Of a DNA stretch of 64,000 nucleotides, positions 23,924 through 36,359 are shown in pieces. Source of the stretch: Miscanthus floridulus (taxonomy: Eukaryota; Streptophyta; Magnoliopsida; Poales; Poaceae); the NCBI RefSeq assembly GCF_019320115.1, contig NC_089581.1, forward strand, positions 68,428,485 to 68,492,484, in the 5' to 3' direction. Each line of letters starts with the position of its first letter. The stretch's first letter is position 1. A model generated the notes under the pieces. It saw only the letters and a list, made by a program, of their open reading frames with translations. It was not told where the DNA came from and ran no database searches. Position numbers and translations under genes: made by a program.

Positions 23924-25640
23924 GGCACTGAGCCCGTTACGATCCAGGGGTTCAAAGGCTGGGCCCCCAAAGGTTTTGACAGCCGCCCTAGAGCAACAGA
24001 GTCAGGGACAACTATGAGCGAGCCCGTACATGGCTAAGGCTTGAGCAAGCGAATGCTTGGGATGCCCTAAGTCGTGTCTGAGACCGGCAGGGAAGTCTCC
24101 GAATGGGATCCCACCGTAGGGAGGCATCGAGCCCCCAGGGCCAATCGAATGGCCCTAGGACCCACTAGAGAAGTCCTCTGGTACTTTTGGAGTGCGTCTA
24201 TGGACCGCTAGTTGACCCCTATTGAATGGGGCATGGGCCTCCACTTGGACTTTCCCGATAACAGCTCACTAGAAGTGTCACCACTCGCACCCACCGAGGG
24301 TAGCCTAGCATATTCCACCCCTCCTTCCGAACAAAAAGGATGCACGAGGGTCACACAAAAAGCCAGGGAACTTCTGATCGCCCTCTTGCTTTGTGCAGAG
24401 GCTCGGGGGCTCTTCCTGTAACCTTGCCGAGACCCAGCGACCTAGGCTCGCACCTGAGGGCTCAGCAAACAACCCCTCCTTCCAAACGAAAAGGATGCGC
24501 GAGGGTCGCACAAAAAGCCAGGGGAATTCCTGACCGCCCTCTCGCTCCGTGTAGAGGCTAGGGGGCTCTTCCTACAGCCTTGCCAAGACCCAGTGACCTA
24601 GGCTCACACCTGAGGGCTCAGCAAACAACCCCTCCTTCTGAACGAAAAGGATGCGCGAGGGTCGCACAAAAAGCCAGGGGAACTCCTGACCGCCCTCTCG
24701 CTCTGTGTAGAGGCTAGGGGGCTCTTCTTGCAACCTTGCCGAGACCCAGCGACCCAGGCTCGCACCTGAGGGCTCGGCAAACAACCCCTCCTTCTGAACG
24801 AAAGGGACGCGCGAGGGTCGCACAAAAAGCTAGGGGAACTCTTGACTGCCCTCTCGCTCCGTGTAGAGGCTAGGGGGCTCTTCCTGCAACCTTGCCGAGA
24901 CCCAGTGACCCAGGCTCACACTCAAGGGCTCGACAAACAACCCCTCCTTCTGAACGAAAAGGATGCATGAGGGTCGCACAAAAAGCCAGGGGAACTCCTG
25001 ACCGCCCTCTCGCTCCATGCGGAGGCTCGGGGGCTCTTCCTGCACCTAGGACGAAGACAAGCAACCTGAACTCACAGGGAAGAACACGATAAAGGGCACT
25101 GAGCCCGTTACGGTCTAGGGGTTCAAAGGCTAGGCCCCCAAAGGTTTCGATAGCTGCCCAGGATGAACAGAGTCAGGGATGACTATGGGTGAGCCTGTAC
25201 ATGGCCAAGGCCCAAGCGAGCAAATGCTAGGGATGCCCTAAGTCGTGTCCGAGACCGGTAGGGAGGTCTTCGGATGGGATCCCACCGTAGGGAGGCATCA
25301 AGCCCCCAGGGCCCATCAAACGGCCCTAGGACCCACTAGAGATGCCCTCTGGTACTTTTGGAGTGCGTCTCTGGACCGCTAGCTGACCCCTATCGAATGG
25401 GGCACGGGCCTCCACTCAAACTTACCCGATAACAGCTCACCGGAGGTGTCACTGCTCGCGCCCACTAAGGGTAACATGGCATCCTCCACCCCTCCTTTTG
25501 AATGAAAAGGATGCGTGAGGGCCACACAAAAAAGATAGGGAAACTCCTGATCACCCTCTCGCTCCGTATGGATGCTCGGGGGCTCTTCCCGCACCTAGGA
25601 CAAAGACAAGCGACCCAAGCTCACACTCATGGGCTCGGCA
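23924..25640. repeat. Tandem-repeat field in the 3' part of the Tat element (156-bp units inside a 1.17-kb duplication)
   Basis: The word AACCCCTCCTTC recurs at 24471, 24627, 24783 and 24939, giving an exact 156-bp period, with a partial first unit at about 24318 and the array ending near 25045. The flanking sequence GGCACTGAGCCCGTTACG...GGGTTCAAAGGCT occurs at 23924 and again about 1,171 bp later at 25095. The block GACCGCTAG...TGACCCCTAT recurs at about 24204 and 25375. The 156-bp array thus lies within a larger duplicated unit. Minus-strand frames here are repeat artefacts. Confidence 0.9.
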
Positions 25641-25853
25641 AACGCAATAAAACCCATCGCACGACGTAAGAAAAGCCCCTAAAGGAATAAATCCACTCCT
25701 CCAGGGCCTCAGGGGCTACACCCGACGGGTGTGCTAGCGCGCACCCACTGAGGCCTCAATTACGAAACACCATCCTGCCAAGAGCTGCCGTAGCTGAGTC
25801 TCGTCAAAACCTCCGGAAGAGCGCTCACACTCTCCCTGAGGCTTGGGGGCTAC

Positions 25854-27258
25854 TGTCGGGTACCATAAAAAGGGGTCCCCTAAGCAAAAACCAAAAAATT
25901 GCTTAGACCCCATCAAAATCAAAGCCAAGAGACAACTATTGGCTAACCCCCGGCCTTGTCCGAGGCCACCGACTCTCCGCCTTGCTCGAGGCCTCGCACG
26001 AAAGGCCTCGGATGGCCTACCGAATCTCCGCCTCGCTCGAGGCCTCGCACGAAAGGCCTCGGACGGTCTACCGATTTTCCACCTCGCTCGAGGCCTCGCA
26101 CGAAAGGCCTTGGACAGCGAACCGATTCTCCATCTCGCTCGAGGCCCCACGCGTAAAGCCTCGGATGAGATGCCGATTCTCTGTCTCGCTCGAGGCCGGC
26201 TCGGCAATAACCCCGTCGCCTCTGCCTCGACCGATCTCCCCGATAGAGCGTCGTGTCCAATTAATGCGACCAACCATTCCCACGACATCAGCCGGACAAT
26301 GGCTCGACACAGCAGAGCGGCCGATGGAACAGGAAGTCACATCAACACTATACCATCTAGGACAGGACAGGGCAGGGGTTATCGGCCGCTGTGCTTGGTA
26401 CTATGCCCACGACCGGTGCCCGCACTACACTATGCTACCAAACCCCTGCTCTAGGAACAACGCGGTGTGGGGAGTCAAGTCTGGGTCACTATAGCCTCAG
26501 AATTAGTGTACAGGACTAACTGCTCCCTCCAAGCCTCGATAATCCACTTTAGGGTCTCGACAACCTCAGGATTCGCGCCCACCGAGCCCCCCATGATGGC
26601 TCGGCCTTGGCACCAACTGAGCCTCGGCTCTTTACGCAGTCAACACACAGCGACCGACACGTCGCCCGCCATGCCCTGCTTCAAGCTATCACTGGAGCTC
26701 CCACGTCGCACAGGATCGGGTGTGACCGGTGCGTCGCCCCAGTGCATCAAGGATGAGGACCGCTCCGTCGACCATGCCGCCACAGTGACAAGCTACAGGG
26801 CTCAAAAACGTCACCTCCGCTCATAGGACGCCGCATAGCGAACGCATGTACCACCCCTATCCCCCTTCAACTATAAAAGGGAGGGACCAGGGCTGTTTCT
26901 AGGGATGGGCTCACGAGATAGACGAACACGAACATAGATAGATAGACTCACTCACTCACACACAAGCAACACTCTGTAACACACACGCTTCCTCGCTGCC
27001 TGAGATCAACACCTCAAGCAATTCGCACCGCTCCACACAGAGACCTGGAACTAGCTCCCTCTCTCACCCTGCTTGTAACCCCCTACTACAAGCACTTCGG
27101 TGCAAGGAATACAAGATCGATCTCTTAGACTAGACGTAGGGCACCTATTGCCTGAACCAGTATAAACCTTGTATCTCTTTGCATCACCATCCGGGATTAG
27201 GGGCACGCAGTACATTTTCACTGGTTGGTTGAGGGCCCGCCGGTCCAAAACACCGACA
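25854..27258 (+). repeat. 3' LTR of the Tat element
   Basis: Starts TGTCGGGTACC after a G-rich tract (CTTGGGGGCTAC) and ends AACACCGACA. Length 1,405 bp, about nine percent different from the 5' LTR in the two stretches counted by hand. It contains the same 51-bp array and TATA box. Confidence 0.95.
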
Positions 27259-29526
27259 CCTACTAAAAATATAAGCCACCTACCACAATTCTATTTTATA
27301 TAGTCTCTATCCACACAATGGCTATGTCACTACACTAGTTAGTGTGCTCTCAAAGGCTAACTAAAGAGCCACACTAACCAAACTAACAAGCTCTTATGAT
27401 TAGCTACACTAAAGAGCTTGACAACTAGTTTGCGGTAATATAAAGAGAAAGAGCAAGATGGTTATACTACAGAGTCGAGGAATGAACCAATCAATCATAA
27501 GAATATACCAATGAAGACCAATCACCTCAGAATCAAATGATGACACAATAATTTTTTACCGAGGTTCACTTGCTTGCCGGCAAGCTAGTCTTCGTTGTGG
27601 CGATTCACTCACTTGGAGGTTCACGTGCTAATTGGTATCACATGCCAAACCCTCAATAGGGTGCCACACAACTAACACAAGATGATGATCACACAAGCCA
27701 CGAGCAATTTACTAGAGTACCTTTTGGCTCTCCATCGGGGAAAGATCAAGAACCCCTCACAATCACCACGATCGGAGCAGGAGACAATCATCAACCTTCG
27801 CTCGACGATCCTCGCTGCTCCAAGCCATCTAAGTGGCAGCAACCACCAAGAGTAACAAGAGAATCCCACAGCGAAACACGAACACCAAATGTCTCTAGAT
27901 GCAAACACTCAAGCAATACACTTGGATTCACTCTCAATCTCACAAAGATAATGAATCAATGATGAAGACGAGTGGGAGGGCTTTGGCTAAGCTCACAAGG
28001 TTGCTATGTCAATGCAAATGGCCAAGAGAGCGAGCTAGAGCTAGCCAAACGATATTTATAGATACCCCCAAACAATAGAGCCGTTGGCTCAATTATTGGG
28101 CTGACTGCGGGACGACCGGACACACCGGTGTTGTGGTCGGTGCGTTCGGTCACAGCCTGACCGCCACGTGTCCCTTTGAAATTGTTTAGCCACGCATAGT
28201 AATACAACGTGATTGGATGCGCTGTTAGAAAACAATTGGACACGGGAGACACAGTGTCTGGTCGAGTCCAGAGAGCTCCTAGAGCCGCTCTGGGCCGACT
28301 GGACGTGTCCGGTCACACCGGACCGGATGTTCCCAGTGTCCGATCAATTATAGCGCTAAAAACCTGAGTCTTGTTGGTTCACACCGGATGCGTCCGGTCA
28401 CTGCGTCCGGTCGAGTCCAGAGAGCTCCCAGAGCCGCTCTGGGCTAACCAGACACGTCTAGTGTGGCCGACCGTATGCACCCTTGCGTACGGTCCTCTTT
28501 GGACCAACACCTGCGCCCCACGTCACCTCGACTAGACGCTAAACAGTGATTTCTCAGTGTCAGGTCACTGCTACGACCCAGAGTCCAGTCAACTCTGCTG
28601 CACCTGGCCAGAATACCGGACACGTCCGGTATGGATATCGTACGCGTCCGGTCACGTTGGAAAGATATCGGACGCGTCTGGTCACCCGTGACCAGCGTAT
28701 TCAACTCCTTTTCAACTCTATCTTCTTTACCCTTGCTTAAATGTGCCAACCACCAAGTGTATCACCATGTGCACATGTGTTAGCATATTTTCATAAATGT
28801 TTTCAAGGGTGTTAGCACTTCAATAGATCCTAAATGCATATGCAATGAGTTAGAGCATCTAGTGGCACTTTGATAACTGTATTTCAATACGAGTTTCACC
28901 CCTCTTAATAGTACGGCTATCGATCCTAAATGTGATCACACTAAGTGTCTCGATCACCAAAAAGAAAAAGCTCATATCAAGTTTCACCTTTGCCTTGAGC
29001 TTTTTATTTTTCTCCTTCATCTTTTCCATGCCTAAGCACTTGATCATCACCATGGCATCACCATCATCAAGTCATGATCTTCATTTGCTTCACCACTTGG
29101 AGTAGTGCTAACTATCTCATAATCACTTTGATAAACTAGGTTAGCACTTATGGTTTCATCAATTTACCAAAACCAAACTAGAGCTTTCATCCTCCCTTGC
29201 TGCACCGAGGTCCTCCCCAACCACGCCATGCCCTGGCCATGCTGTGCCATGCCCCTCCCTGTCCGCGCTTGTCCCCGGCAGCCCCACGCCGGGCCATACC
29301 ATGCTCCACCCCTTTCGCACCTCGTCGTACCCTGCCATGGTCGTGCCGCCACCCATGCCACGGTGAGCCCTAGCCCCACAGTGACTGTGCTGTGTTCTTG
29401 CATCTTTTCTATTTTGCCCCATGAAGAGTATTATTTATTCCTCTCTTTTTCTCCCAGGCAAACTTGCCTGCCACACGAAGCTTCGTCAGATGTTGAATTT
29501 TGAGTGCCTAAGGCTGAGATGCCCCC

Positions 29527-29636
29527 TGTTCGCTTGGCTTATATAAGTCGTACTTTTTCAGTCAATGAATAATATTTTTCTCTCACAACAATCAGCCAAC
29601 AGTACTTTCAGTCATAACTTATCAGCCAAGCGAACA
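29527..29636. mobile_element. Short hairpin MITE (TGTTCGCTTGGCT family)
   Basis: The 110-bp segment starts TGTTCGCTTGGCTTATA and ends CAGCCAAGCGAACA, a long imperfect inverted repeat of a very common grass MITE whose consensus begins CCCTGTTCGCTTGGCTGATAA. A target duplication was not evident. Confidence 0.7.
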
Positions 29637-29932
29637 TGGCACTTGCCTGGTGGAGGAAGTGTGTGCAAAGGTATAAACTAAACATGCCATAAGTATAGGC
29701 TTGTCAAATCTCTCTGCATGGGCAGATGTAGTATATAAGGAATGTAATCACCTGACAACAATGCCTTCTATCCTGGCCTAAGTAGGTTTCTCTATTTTAA
29801 TGTGGATGATATCAACCCGACATGTATGGTCACATCAGTGCTTTCCTAAAATCAATCGTAGTTGCAGCCCAAAACTATTTGTCTGTCTTTCCTTCTTCGC
29901 AAAGAATCGCAACACATCGCATGTACATTAAA

Positions 29933-30195
29933 GGTCATTTGGTTGCCTACTCGATCCGCTCACCTTGCATAAGTGGAGCCATATAAATCTGTCCGAGCAA
30001 TGTGTTTGGTTGGCTATATGTACTGCAATGCTTGCATGGGAATGCATGGGTGGATGCAGGTTGGCGGGATATGCCCAAATCGAGCTTCACTCTGGATACT
30101 GGCTCGGTGGATGCATGATGAGGGTGGCAGACCCACACGTCACTCTCACAGGCTAGACAGGTTTGTATCTGCTCATGCAGGTAACCAAACGTATC
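29933..30195. mobile_element. Probable MITE with GGTCATTTGGTTGCCT ends
   Basis: The left end GGTCATTTGGTTGCCTAC is matched, inverted, by CGTTTGGTTACCTGCATG at the right end. A second, shorter partial copy of the right end follows a 19-base T run (30202-30250). The class (hAT-like) is a guess. Confidence 0.4.
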
Positions 30196-31080
30196 TCTGT
30201 TTTTTTTTTTTTTTTTTGGCATCTGCTCATGCAATCTTACCAAACACCTTCTTCTAAAATACGGTTCCACTCGGCCTACATCCCCTCAGCCGATATATAT
30301 GATGCAAGCCCTATCTAAGAACCAAACACAACCTAGAGACACTTAAATGCTGCACTTCACGAGAGGCGGCGTCGGCAGCAGCTGGCAGCAGCTGAGAGCC
30401 ATCGCCTAGCCAGCTAGCCCCATTTTTTTTTACGTTGAACAGGAGGGGCACACCCTACTGGTAATTTGTTAAGCCGAAAAATAAAACAGATTTTACAGAA
30501 CTAAGAGGAGGGGGAGGTGGCCAGCTAGCCTCATCAGGTAAGGGTTTCTTTAACCTGACTAAGTAACTTTATCTCTCCAATTTGACATCCCATTTGACTG
30601 TTTCGTTTGGTGTTCGAAGATTTTGATTTTGGAGAGGTACTTTTTGGCCATAAAAATTGTGAAGATAATATCACGTAATGGTATTGGCATAAAGTTTATG
30701 AATGATTATACAATCTGCTTTGTTGAGCTAGAGTTTCTACCAGACAATGTTGTAATAGAGCACTTTCAGAAGATGGAAAATCGTAATTGGGAAATGCTTA
30801 TGAGAGGTAAATACCACTGATTTTTAAGTTTAGTATGATTGTTGAATATAAATATTTAAAAAACTTTAACATTTATTATTTTTTAGTTTACTTCATAATT
30901 CATTTCAACTTTCCAAGTCAGCTTATAATGATATCTACATTGTTTAATTAGTTATTGGTTGTTTTGGATTAATATGCAGTTCATTCAAATTGGTTCGTTC
31001 CTATATGGCTTTGTTGCTTTAACTACTGTTATAATATAGTGCTACTAAATTATGTATTTTTTATGTATTACATATATGTG

Positions 31081-34000
31081 TGTCGGTGTTTTGGACCGGC
31101 GGGCCCTCAACCAACTAGTGAAAATGTACTACGTGCCTCTAATCTTGGATGGTGATGCAAAGAGACATAAGGTTTATACTGGTTCAGACAAGAGGTGCCC
31201 TACGTCCAGTCTGAGAGATCGATCTTGTATTCTTTGCACCGAAGTGCTTGTAGTAGGGGGTTACAAGCAGGGCGAGAGAGGAAGCTAGTCCCAGGTCTCT
31301 GCGTGGAGTGGTGTGAATTGCTTGAGATGTTGATCTTAGGCAGTGGGGAAGCGTGCGTGTTACAGAGTGTCGCTTGCGCGCGAGTGAGTGAGTCTGTCTG
31401 TGTTCGTGCCCGTCCCTAGAAACGGCCCCGGTCTCTCCCTTTTATAGTTGAAGGGGGGACATGGGTGATACATGTGTTTGCTACGCGGCGTCTTATGAGC
31501 GGGGGTGGTGTGTCTGAGCCCTGTAGCTTGCTACTGTGGCGGCATGGTCGACGGAGCGGTCCTATCCTTGATGTACTGGAGCAACGCGCCGGTCACATCC
31601 GATCCTGTGTGATGTGGGAGATCCAGTGATAGCTTGACGCAGGGCATGGCGGACGACGTGACGGTCACTGTGTGTTGACAGTGTAAAGAGCCGAGGCTCA
31701 GTAGGTGTCGAGGCCGAGCCATCGTGGGGGCTCGGCGGGCGCGAATCCCGAGGCTACCGAGACCTTGAAGCGGATTGCCGAGGCTCGGAGGGAGCAGTTG
31801 GTCCTGTACACTGATTCCGATGCTACAGGTACCCAGACTTGACACCCCACGCAGCGCTGCCCTCGGAGTAGGGGTTAGGCAGCATAGTGCAGTACGGGCG
31901 TCAGTCGTGGGCACAGTGCCGAGCACAGCGACCGGTAACCCCTGCCCTGTCCTGTCTTGGGCGGCATGGTGTTGATGCGACTCCCATCTCGTTGGTCACT
32001 CCGCTGTGTCGAGCCATCGTCCGGCTGACATCGCGGGAGTGGTTGGTCGCGTTAGTTGGACGTGACGTTCTGTCAGGGAAATCGGTCGAGGCGGAGGCGG
32101 CGGGGCTGTCGCCGAGTGTAACACCCCGGTGTTATGCCAGCATTTAGGCACTGCAAATCATGCATCATCAAGTATCCTAATCTTACATGCTTAATCATGT
32201 AAATAATAACTGAAACCCTGCTTCGAAACATACGAAACATGCTCGTGCAACATGAATGTTGCATACACTTGTTTAAAGTTGTTTTTGCCCTGATTATGCT
32301 TGCTAGGTTAGTAAAACATGTTTGGCTATCATTGTAAATCATCTAGAATTATTTAGCACAATTTTTGGAGCAAAGTTTGTATTCAAATTATTGCCAAATT
32401 TTGCTTTAAAAATAATTCTCCAAAATTAGGGTTTTGAGTTAAAATTGACTTTAATTTTATAATTCAAAATTTAGATAGAATTGGACTTTGGTCATAAAAG
32501 AAAAGATGTAGAGGATTAAATTCTAAGCAACTTTTATTTTTGGGCCATTTTCAAAAGATGTCATTTTCTTGCTTAAAATGATATTTGAAAACTGGTATTT
32601 GAAAATTTCTTAAAAATGGAAATTGAGAAAAATGTTTTCTCCTTTCGCGGGCCGCCGCCTCCCTTCTCGGCCCATGGCCGAAGCTGGCCCGGCCTGCAGC
32701 AGCGCCCGCCTCCCGCGCGCCCCGCGTTCGGCCCAGCCCAGCGCCGCGTCCGGCCTGCCCAGCGCTGCGCCACGCCCGTTCCCGCGCGTCGCGTCCCGAC
32801 CACGCCAGGGCGCGACCGCCGTGTGGCGGCCATGCGCCGGCGACGCTCGCCACGCGGCAGCCACGGCCTGCATCCGCTCCCACGCGCCCGCCTTCATCTG
32901 CCGAAGCTGTGCGCTCGCCACTCCATTCTCCCGCGCTGCCTCACTGCTCCGCCCGCACACGCTCTGCTCTCTCGCCAGCGAGCGCCACCGCAGCCCCGCC
33001 GGTCGAATTCACCGCCGGTGCTCCACCACGGCCAGCAATCAAGCATACCTAGCTCCACCTCGCTCTCCAGCACCTGGTGCTCGCGGTTGTGATGCTTTTG
33101 AGCCAAGGTAGAGCCTTCTTCGCGCTTCACCGCCGTCAGCCATGGCGCCGCCGTGCTCGGCCGTCGTGGAATGCATCCTTCTTCCCCTCCTCCACCCTTC
33201 CTAGTTGCCTGCTCGCATTCGCCACCTCCTTGCGAACCCCATGCGCTCGCCCGCTTGCCCTGACCCGGCCGGCAACGACCGCCGGCCCGCTGGCAGAGCC
33301 GCGCCGCCGTGGCGTCTCGACGCCGACATGGCTCCTTGCCTCGGCCAAGCTGGGCCAGACTGGCATGGGCCGAAGCCCCGAGCCAGGCCGCCGCCCTCCC
33401 CTTCGCTCGGTCAGAGCAGGCCGATTGTGGCCGTGGGCCAGTTGGTTTCCACGGGCCGGCCCAGTAGCAATAGGAAGATTTCGTTTCAGTTTTTCTTTTA
33501 TTATTTAGAAAGAGAAATGATTTGGAAAATATTTGTATACTCAAATTTGCTCCAAATCTATTGAAACAAATTTTTCTAGGTTCCTTGTCACCAGATCTAC
33601 ATGAGAAAAATATTGCATGTCATTTTTAAGATACTTTTCTATAGAGCTTTATTTAATCCTTGATATTGCTGATAACTTGAAAAATATGTAGAAAAACCTA
33701 TAGGCTTCAGAAAAATATAATTTCCAAGTTTGTTAATCTTCTTATGTAATGTACTTCCTAGGAAAAATATGTGTCATGCATGTACTATAGAAAAAAATAT
33801 GAGGTGTAGTTCAAGTGCCTTTGATGGCTGATTTTTGTTAATTTTGCTAGAGAGCAAAATTTGTATAAAACATGCATGTGATGATTTTTGTACAGTGATT
33901 ATTTGCTGTGTAGAACATAGGAAAAATATTTCCTCTGTTGTTTGACACTTTTCACAGTACAAAGTATTTTCATGTTCATAATCATGCCATAGCTTGTTAT

Positions 34001-36354
34001 TTTTGTGTAGGCTAATCCACTCATTCAAATACCATGAAAATCTGATGGTAGACTACTTAGTGTAGTACTGTGCTATGGTAATTTTCTAAGATTTTTCTGA
34101 GCAATAAAAATAGTTGTTGCTATTCAAACCTATTATTAATTAGGGTTTAATCAAGTGTTGCTTTATGTGTGATTAAGAAATTAGTGAAGCTTTGGTGTAT
34201 CTTTGAAGCATTTAATAAGATGTATTGACTTAGCATATTAATAGTAGAAGAGAATGCAGTAGATGACATGTGCTTGTAGTATATGTTCTTGGATGATGTT
34301 GACTACCTTGCATTCAAGCATATCCATTGTATTCATCTCATCTGATGCATCGATGGCATAAGCACTTACGCCCATTGCATCATATAGGATTGCAAACCGA
34401 GAATCCAGTCATCATACCCGAGGAGCCCGAGGAGCAGCTCGAGGTGCAGCCACAGGAAGTGCCCGAAGCCGACGAGGAGGACGTTGAGGAACTTCCAGAG
34501 TGCCCCAATCACCGCCCGATCTCCTTCGAGAGAGGCAAGCCCCGAAGCATTTCTCCCGGTTTGCAATTATTAATTAAATGCTTTACTTTAATTGATGCAT
34601 TATGTTCAGGAGTTGTTTGCAACTGTTGCTGCATTATACCTTGTCTACCTTTGTTATACTATATCCTTGTTACCCTGGTATCCGCAATCGAGTCAATGCT
34701 TAGCTGGCTTAGATCGGTAGAAGTCAGGTGATTTCCTGTCACCTGCGAGCTATAGGTGGTTACCTAGATCTGCTTGGATAACTATGTAGTCATGGTATAA
34801 CTAAATGTTAAATGAAGTTGAGACTGGACGGAGACTTATAGAGTTTTGAGCTATAGTGCTTTCCGTCTGTGTCGATTAAGGACCGACCGTTGTTGGGCCT
34901 CGAGTCATGTTGAACACATGCCTTACATTTAGCTGGCCGGATAAAGTACCTTCCGACCGCGAAGCTGGGAGATTATTCGGGCCGAGTAGATTACCCGCAG
35001 CGCACTGTGCCGAAGCAGGTGTGGTAGGACACGGGGGCGAGATGATAAGACCAAAGTGTAGTCGGTCGGCCCCTGGGTACATGTGGTTCCTGGCAAACTC
35101 GAGATACCTGGATAGTTGACTCGGTGATCAATACCTCACTTTAGCGGGTGAGTGAGGTTTGTGTAAGGAATAAATCACCAGCTGGTTAGGAATCGATTCG
35201 AATCGCCATCGCTCCTAGATAATGAGCACTTGACTTGAGTGACTTCACCATAGTAATATTAATGGAACACTTAGACAGTTATAATGAATATGACATTATG
35301 GAAGTTGTTTAATGATCATTGGTTATCATTATCTGCTTAATCACATGTTTGCTTTAGTGTAGGTGCAAATCTAGTCGACAGGTTAATAATAATTAACTTG
35401 ACAATAATGCTTTTGGAAAGGTTTGCAAAATGCTAAAAATACTTCTTTTTGCAAATGAATCAGCTACCCTGCTATAAAGCCCTTCATAATCCTTGGTGTC
35501 ACTTATTTTCGGTTATGTCGGGTAAGTCTAGCTGAGTACCTTCTCGTACTCAGGGTTTTATTCCCACTTGTTGCAGATGGACAGATGTATTATGGCTATT
35601 GTATCAACTGCCTTTATCCTGCGATGGGTGATGCTTAGGACCATGGGCATGGTCATTCCTTACGTCTCGTCTGATGCTTTTGTTGGAGATGATCATTAGC
35701 TGGCACTGTATTTGAACTCCGTGTGAGTGCGTGTGGTTTTGAACAAATGGCTTCCGCTACTTTTATTTGAACTCGTTTTGTAATAACTATGTTTAAACTC
35801 TGATGTATCTGAGATGCGAACTTTTATGTAATATGTGATGGTGACCGCTAAACTTATTACGATCTTGGCTGGAATGTAAGTTGGTTTGAAATCCTTCGTG
35901 ATTTCACGGACTACCGGGTTATACGGGCTTAAGTTTGCTAAATCGTCTGCTCTGGCGGATGATTTTCTTATTTAATTTCGTATAATTGGTCGGTTCTGTT
36001 ACACCGAGCCAGCCTCGAGCGAGACGGAGAATCGGTTACTCGTCCGAGGCCTTACGTGCGAGGCCTCGAGCGAGACGGAGAATCAGTAGCCTGTCCGAGG
36101 CCTTTCGTGCGAGGCCTCGAGCGAGGCGGAGAATCGGTAGCCTGTCCGAGACCTTTCGTGCGAGGCCTCGAGCAGGCGGAGAATCGGTAGCCTGTCCGAG
36201 GCCTTTCGTGTGAGGCCTCGAGCGAGGCGGAGAGTCGGTAGCCTCGGACAAGGCCGAGGGTTAGCCAATAGTTGTCTCTTGGCTTTGATTTTGACAGGGT
36301 CTAAGCGATTTTTTCAGTTTTCGCTTGGGGGACCCCTTTTTATGGTACCCGACA
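31081..36354 (-). mobile_element. Solo LTR of the same Tat family, inverted, interrupted by another solo LTR
   Basis: It begins TGTCGGTGTTTTGGACC and ends TTTTTATGGTACCCGACA, the reverse complement of the LTRs at 15422 and 25854. The exact five-base duplication ATGTG flanks it at 31076-31080 and 36355-36359. Without the inner insertion its length is about 1,382 bp. It includes the inverted 51-bp array at 36009-36240. The perfect duplication and lack of internal region show it arose by LTR-LTR recombination. Confidence 0.92.
32117..36003 (+). mobile_element. Tekay-like solo LTR, 3.9 kb, nested in the Tat solo LTR
   Basis: Starts TGTAACACCCCGG and ends GGTTCTGTTACA, with exact duplications CCGAG at 32112-32116 and 36004-36008. 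The TGTAACACC start and multi-kilobase length fit Tekay/Del-lineage LTRs. It includes a GC-rich block (32640-33450, Ala/Pro/Arg-rich frames in several phases, not coding-like) and an acidic open stretch at 34385-34560. No gag or pol is present. Confidence 0.85.
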
Positions 36355-36359
36355 ATGTG

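Larger units (their letters stand above)
15422..27258 (+). mobile_element. Complete but defective Tat-lineage Ty3/gypsy LTR retrotransposon
   Basis: Two LTRs of about 1.4 kb (TGTCGGGTACC...AACACCGACA) bound 11.8 kb, with the exact five-base target duplication CCTAC at 15417-15421 and 27259-27263. Between them lie a primer-binding region directly after the 5' LTR (from about 16829), a truncated gag-pol on the plus strand, an antisense gene, a tandem-repeat field, and a G-rich polypurine-like tract just before the 3' LTR. In two hand-aligned LTR stretches (135 bp) I count 12 differences, 11 of them transitions, so the insertion is old. The plant-type RNase H domain and the antisense gene place it in the Tat lineage. 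Confidence 0.9.
15301..29189 (+). mobile_element. Old TG...CA element (solo-LTR-like), split by the Tat retrotransposon
   Basis: The two halves 15301-15421 and 27264-29189 join across the Tat insertion into about 2,047 bp. The left half (ATCCTAATGGCTAGAGGG...) and right half (ACCGAGGTTCACTTGCTTG..., then a field of CCGGACGCGTCCGGTC-like words, ending ACCAAACTAGAGCTTTCA) align by eye in order with the uninterrupted relative at 53207-55654. It begins TG and ends CA, as LTRs do. No matching target duplication was found for this older copy. Family assignment beyond an LTR-like repeat is not possible by eye. Confidence 0.65.
29190..31075. other. Intergenic DNA with MITE remains, no gene
   Basis: Apart from the two MITE-like segments listed separately, I see a GC-rich stretch (29200-29370) and AT-rich DNA (30540-31075). 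Open frames have no family character. Confidence 0.4.

Noticed and set aside
24305..25064. Repeated minus-strand frames (RPSRILFVWKEGLFAEPSG and variants)
   Set aside because: They follow the 156-bp tandem repeat exactly and end at unit boundaries. They are repeat artefacts.
15301..29189. A TSD for the older split element
   Set aside because: The five bases before 15301 (TATAC) and after 29189 (TCCTC) do not match, so the insertion borders could not be confirmed.
32616..33544. Several Ala/Pro/Arg-rich frames of 100-216 codons
   Set aside because: They lie in a GC-rich block of a solo LTR, are open in many phases on both strands, and show no domain.
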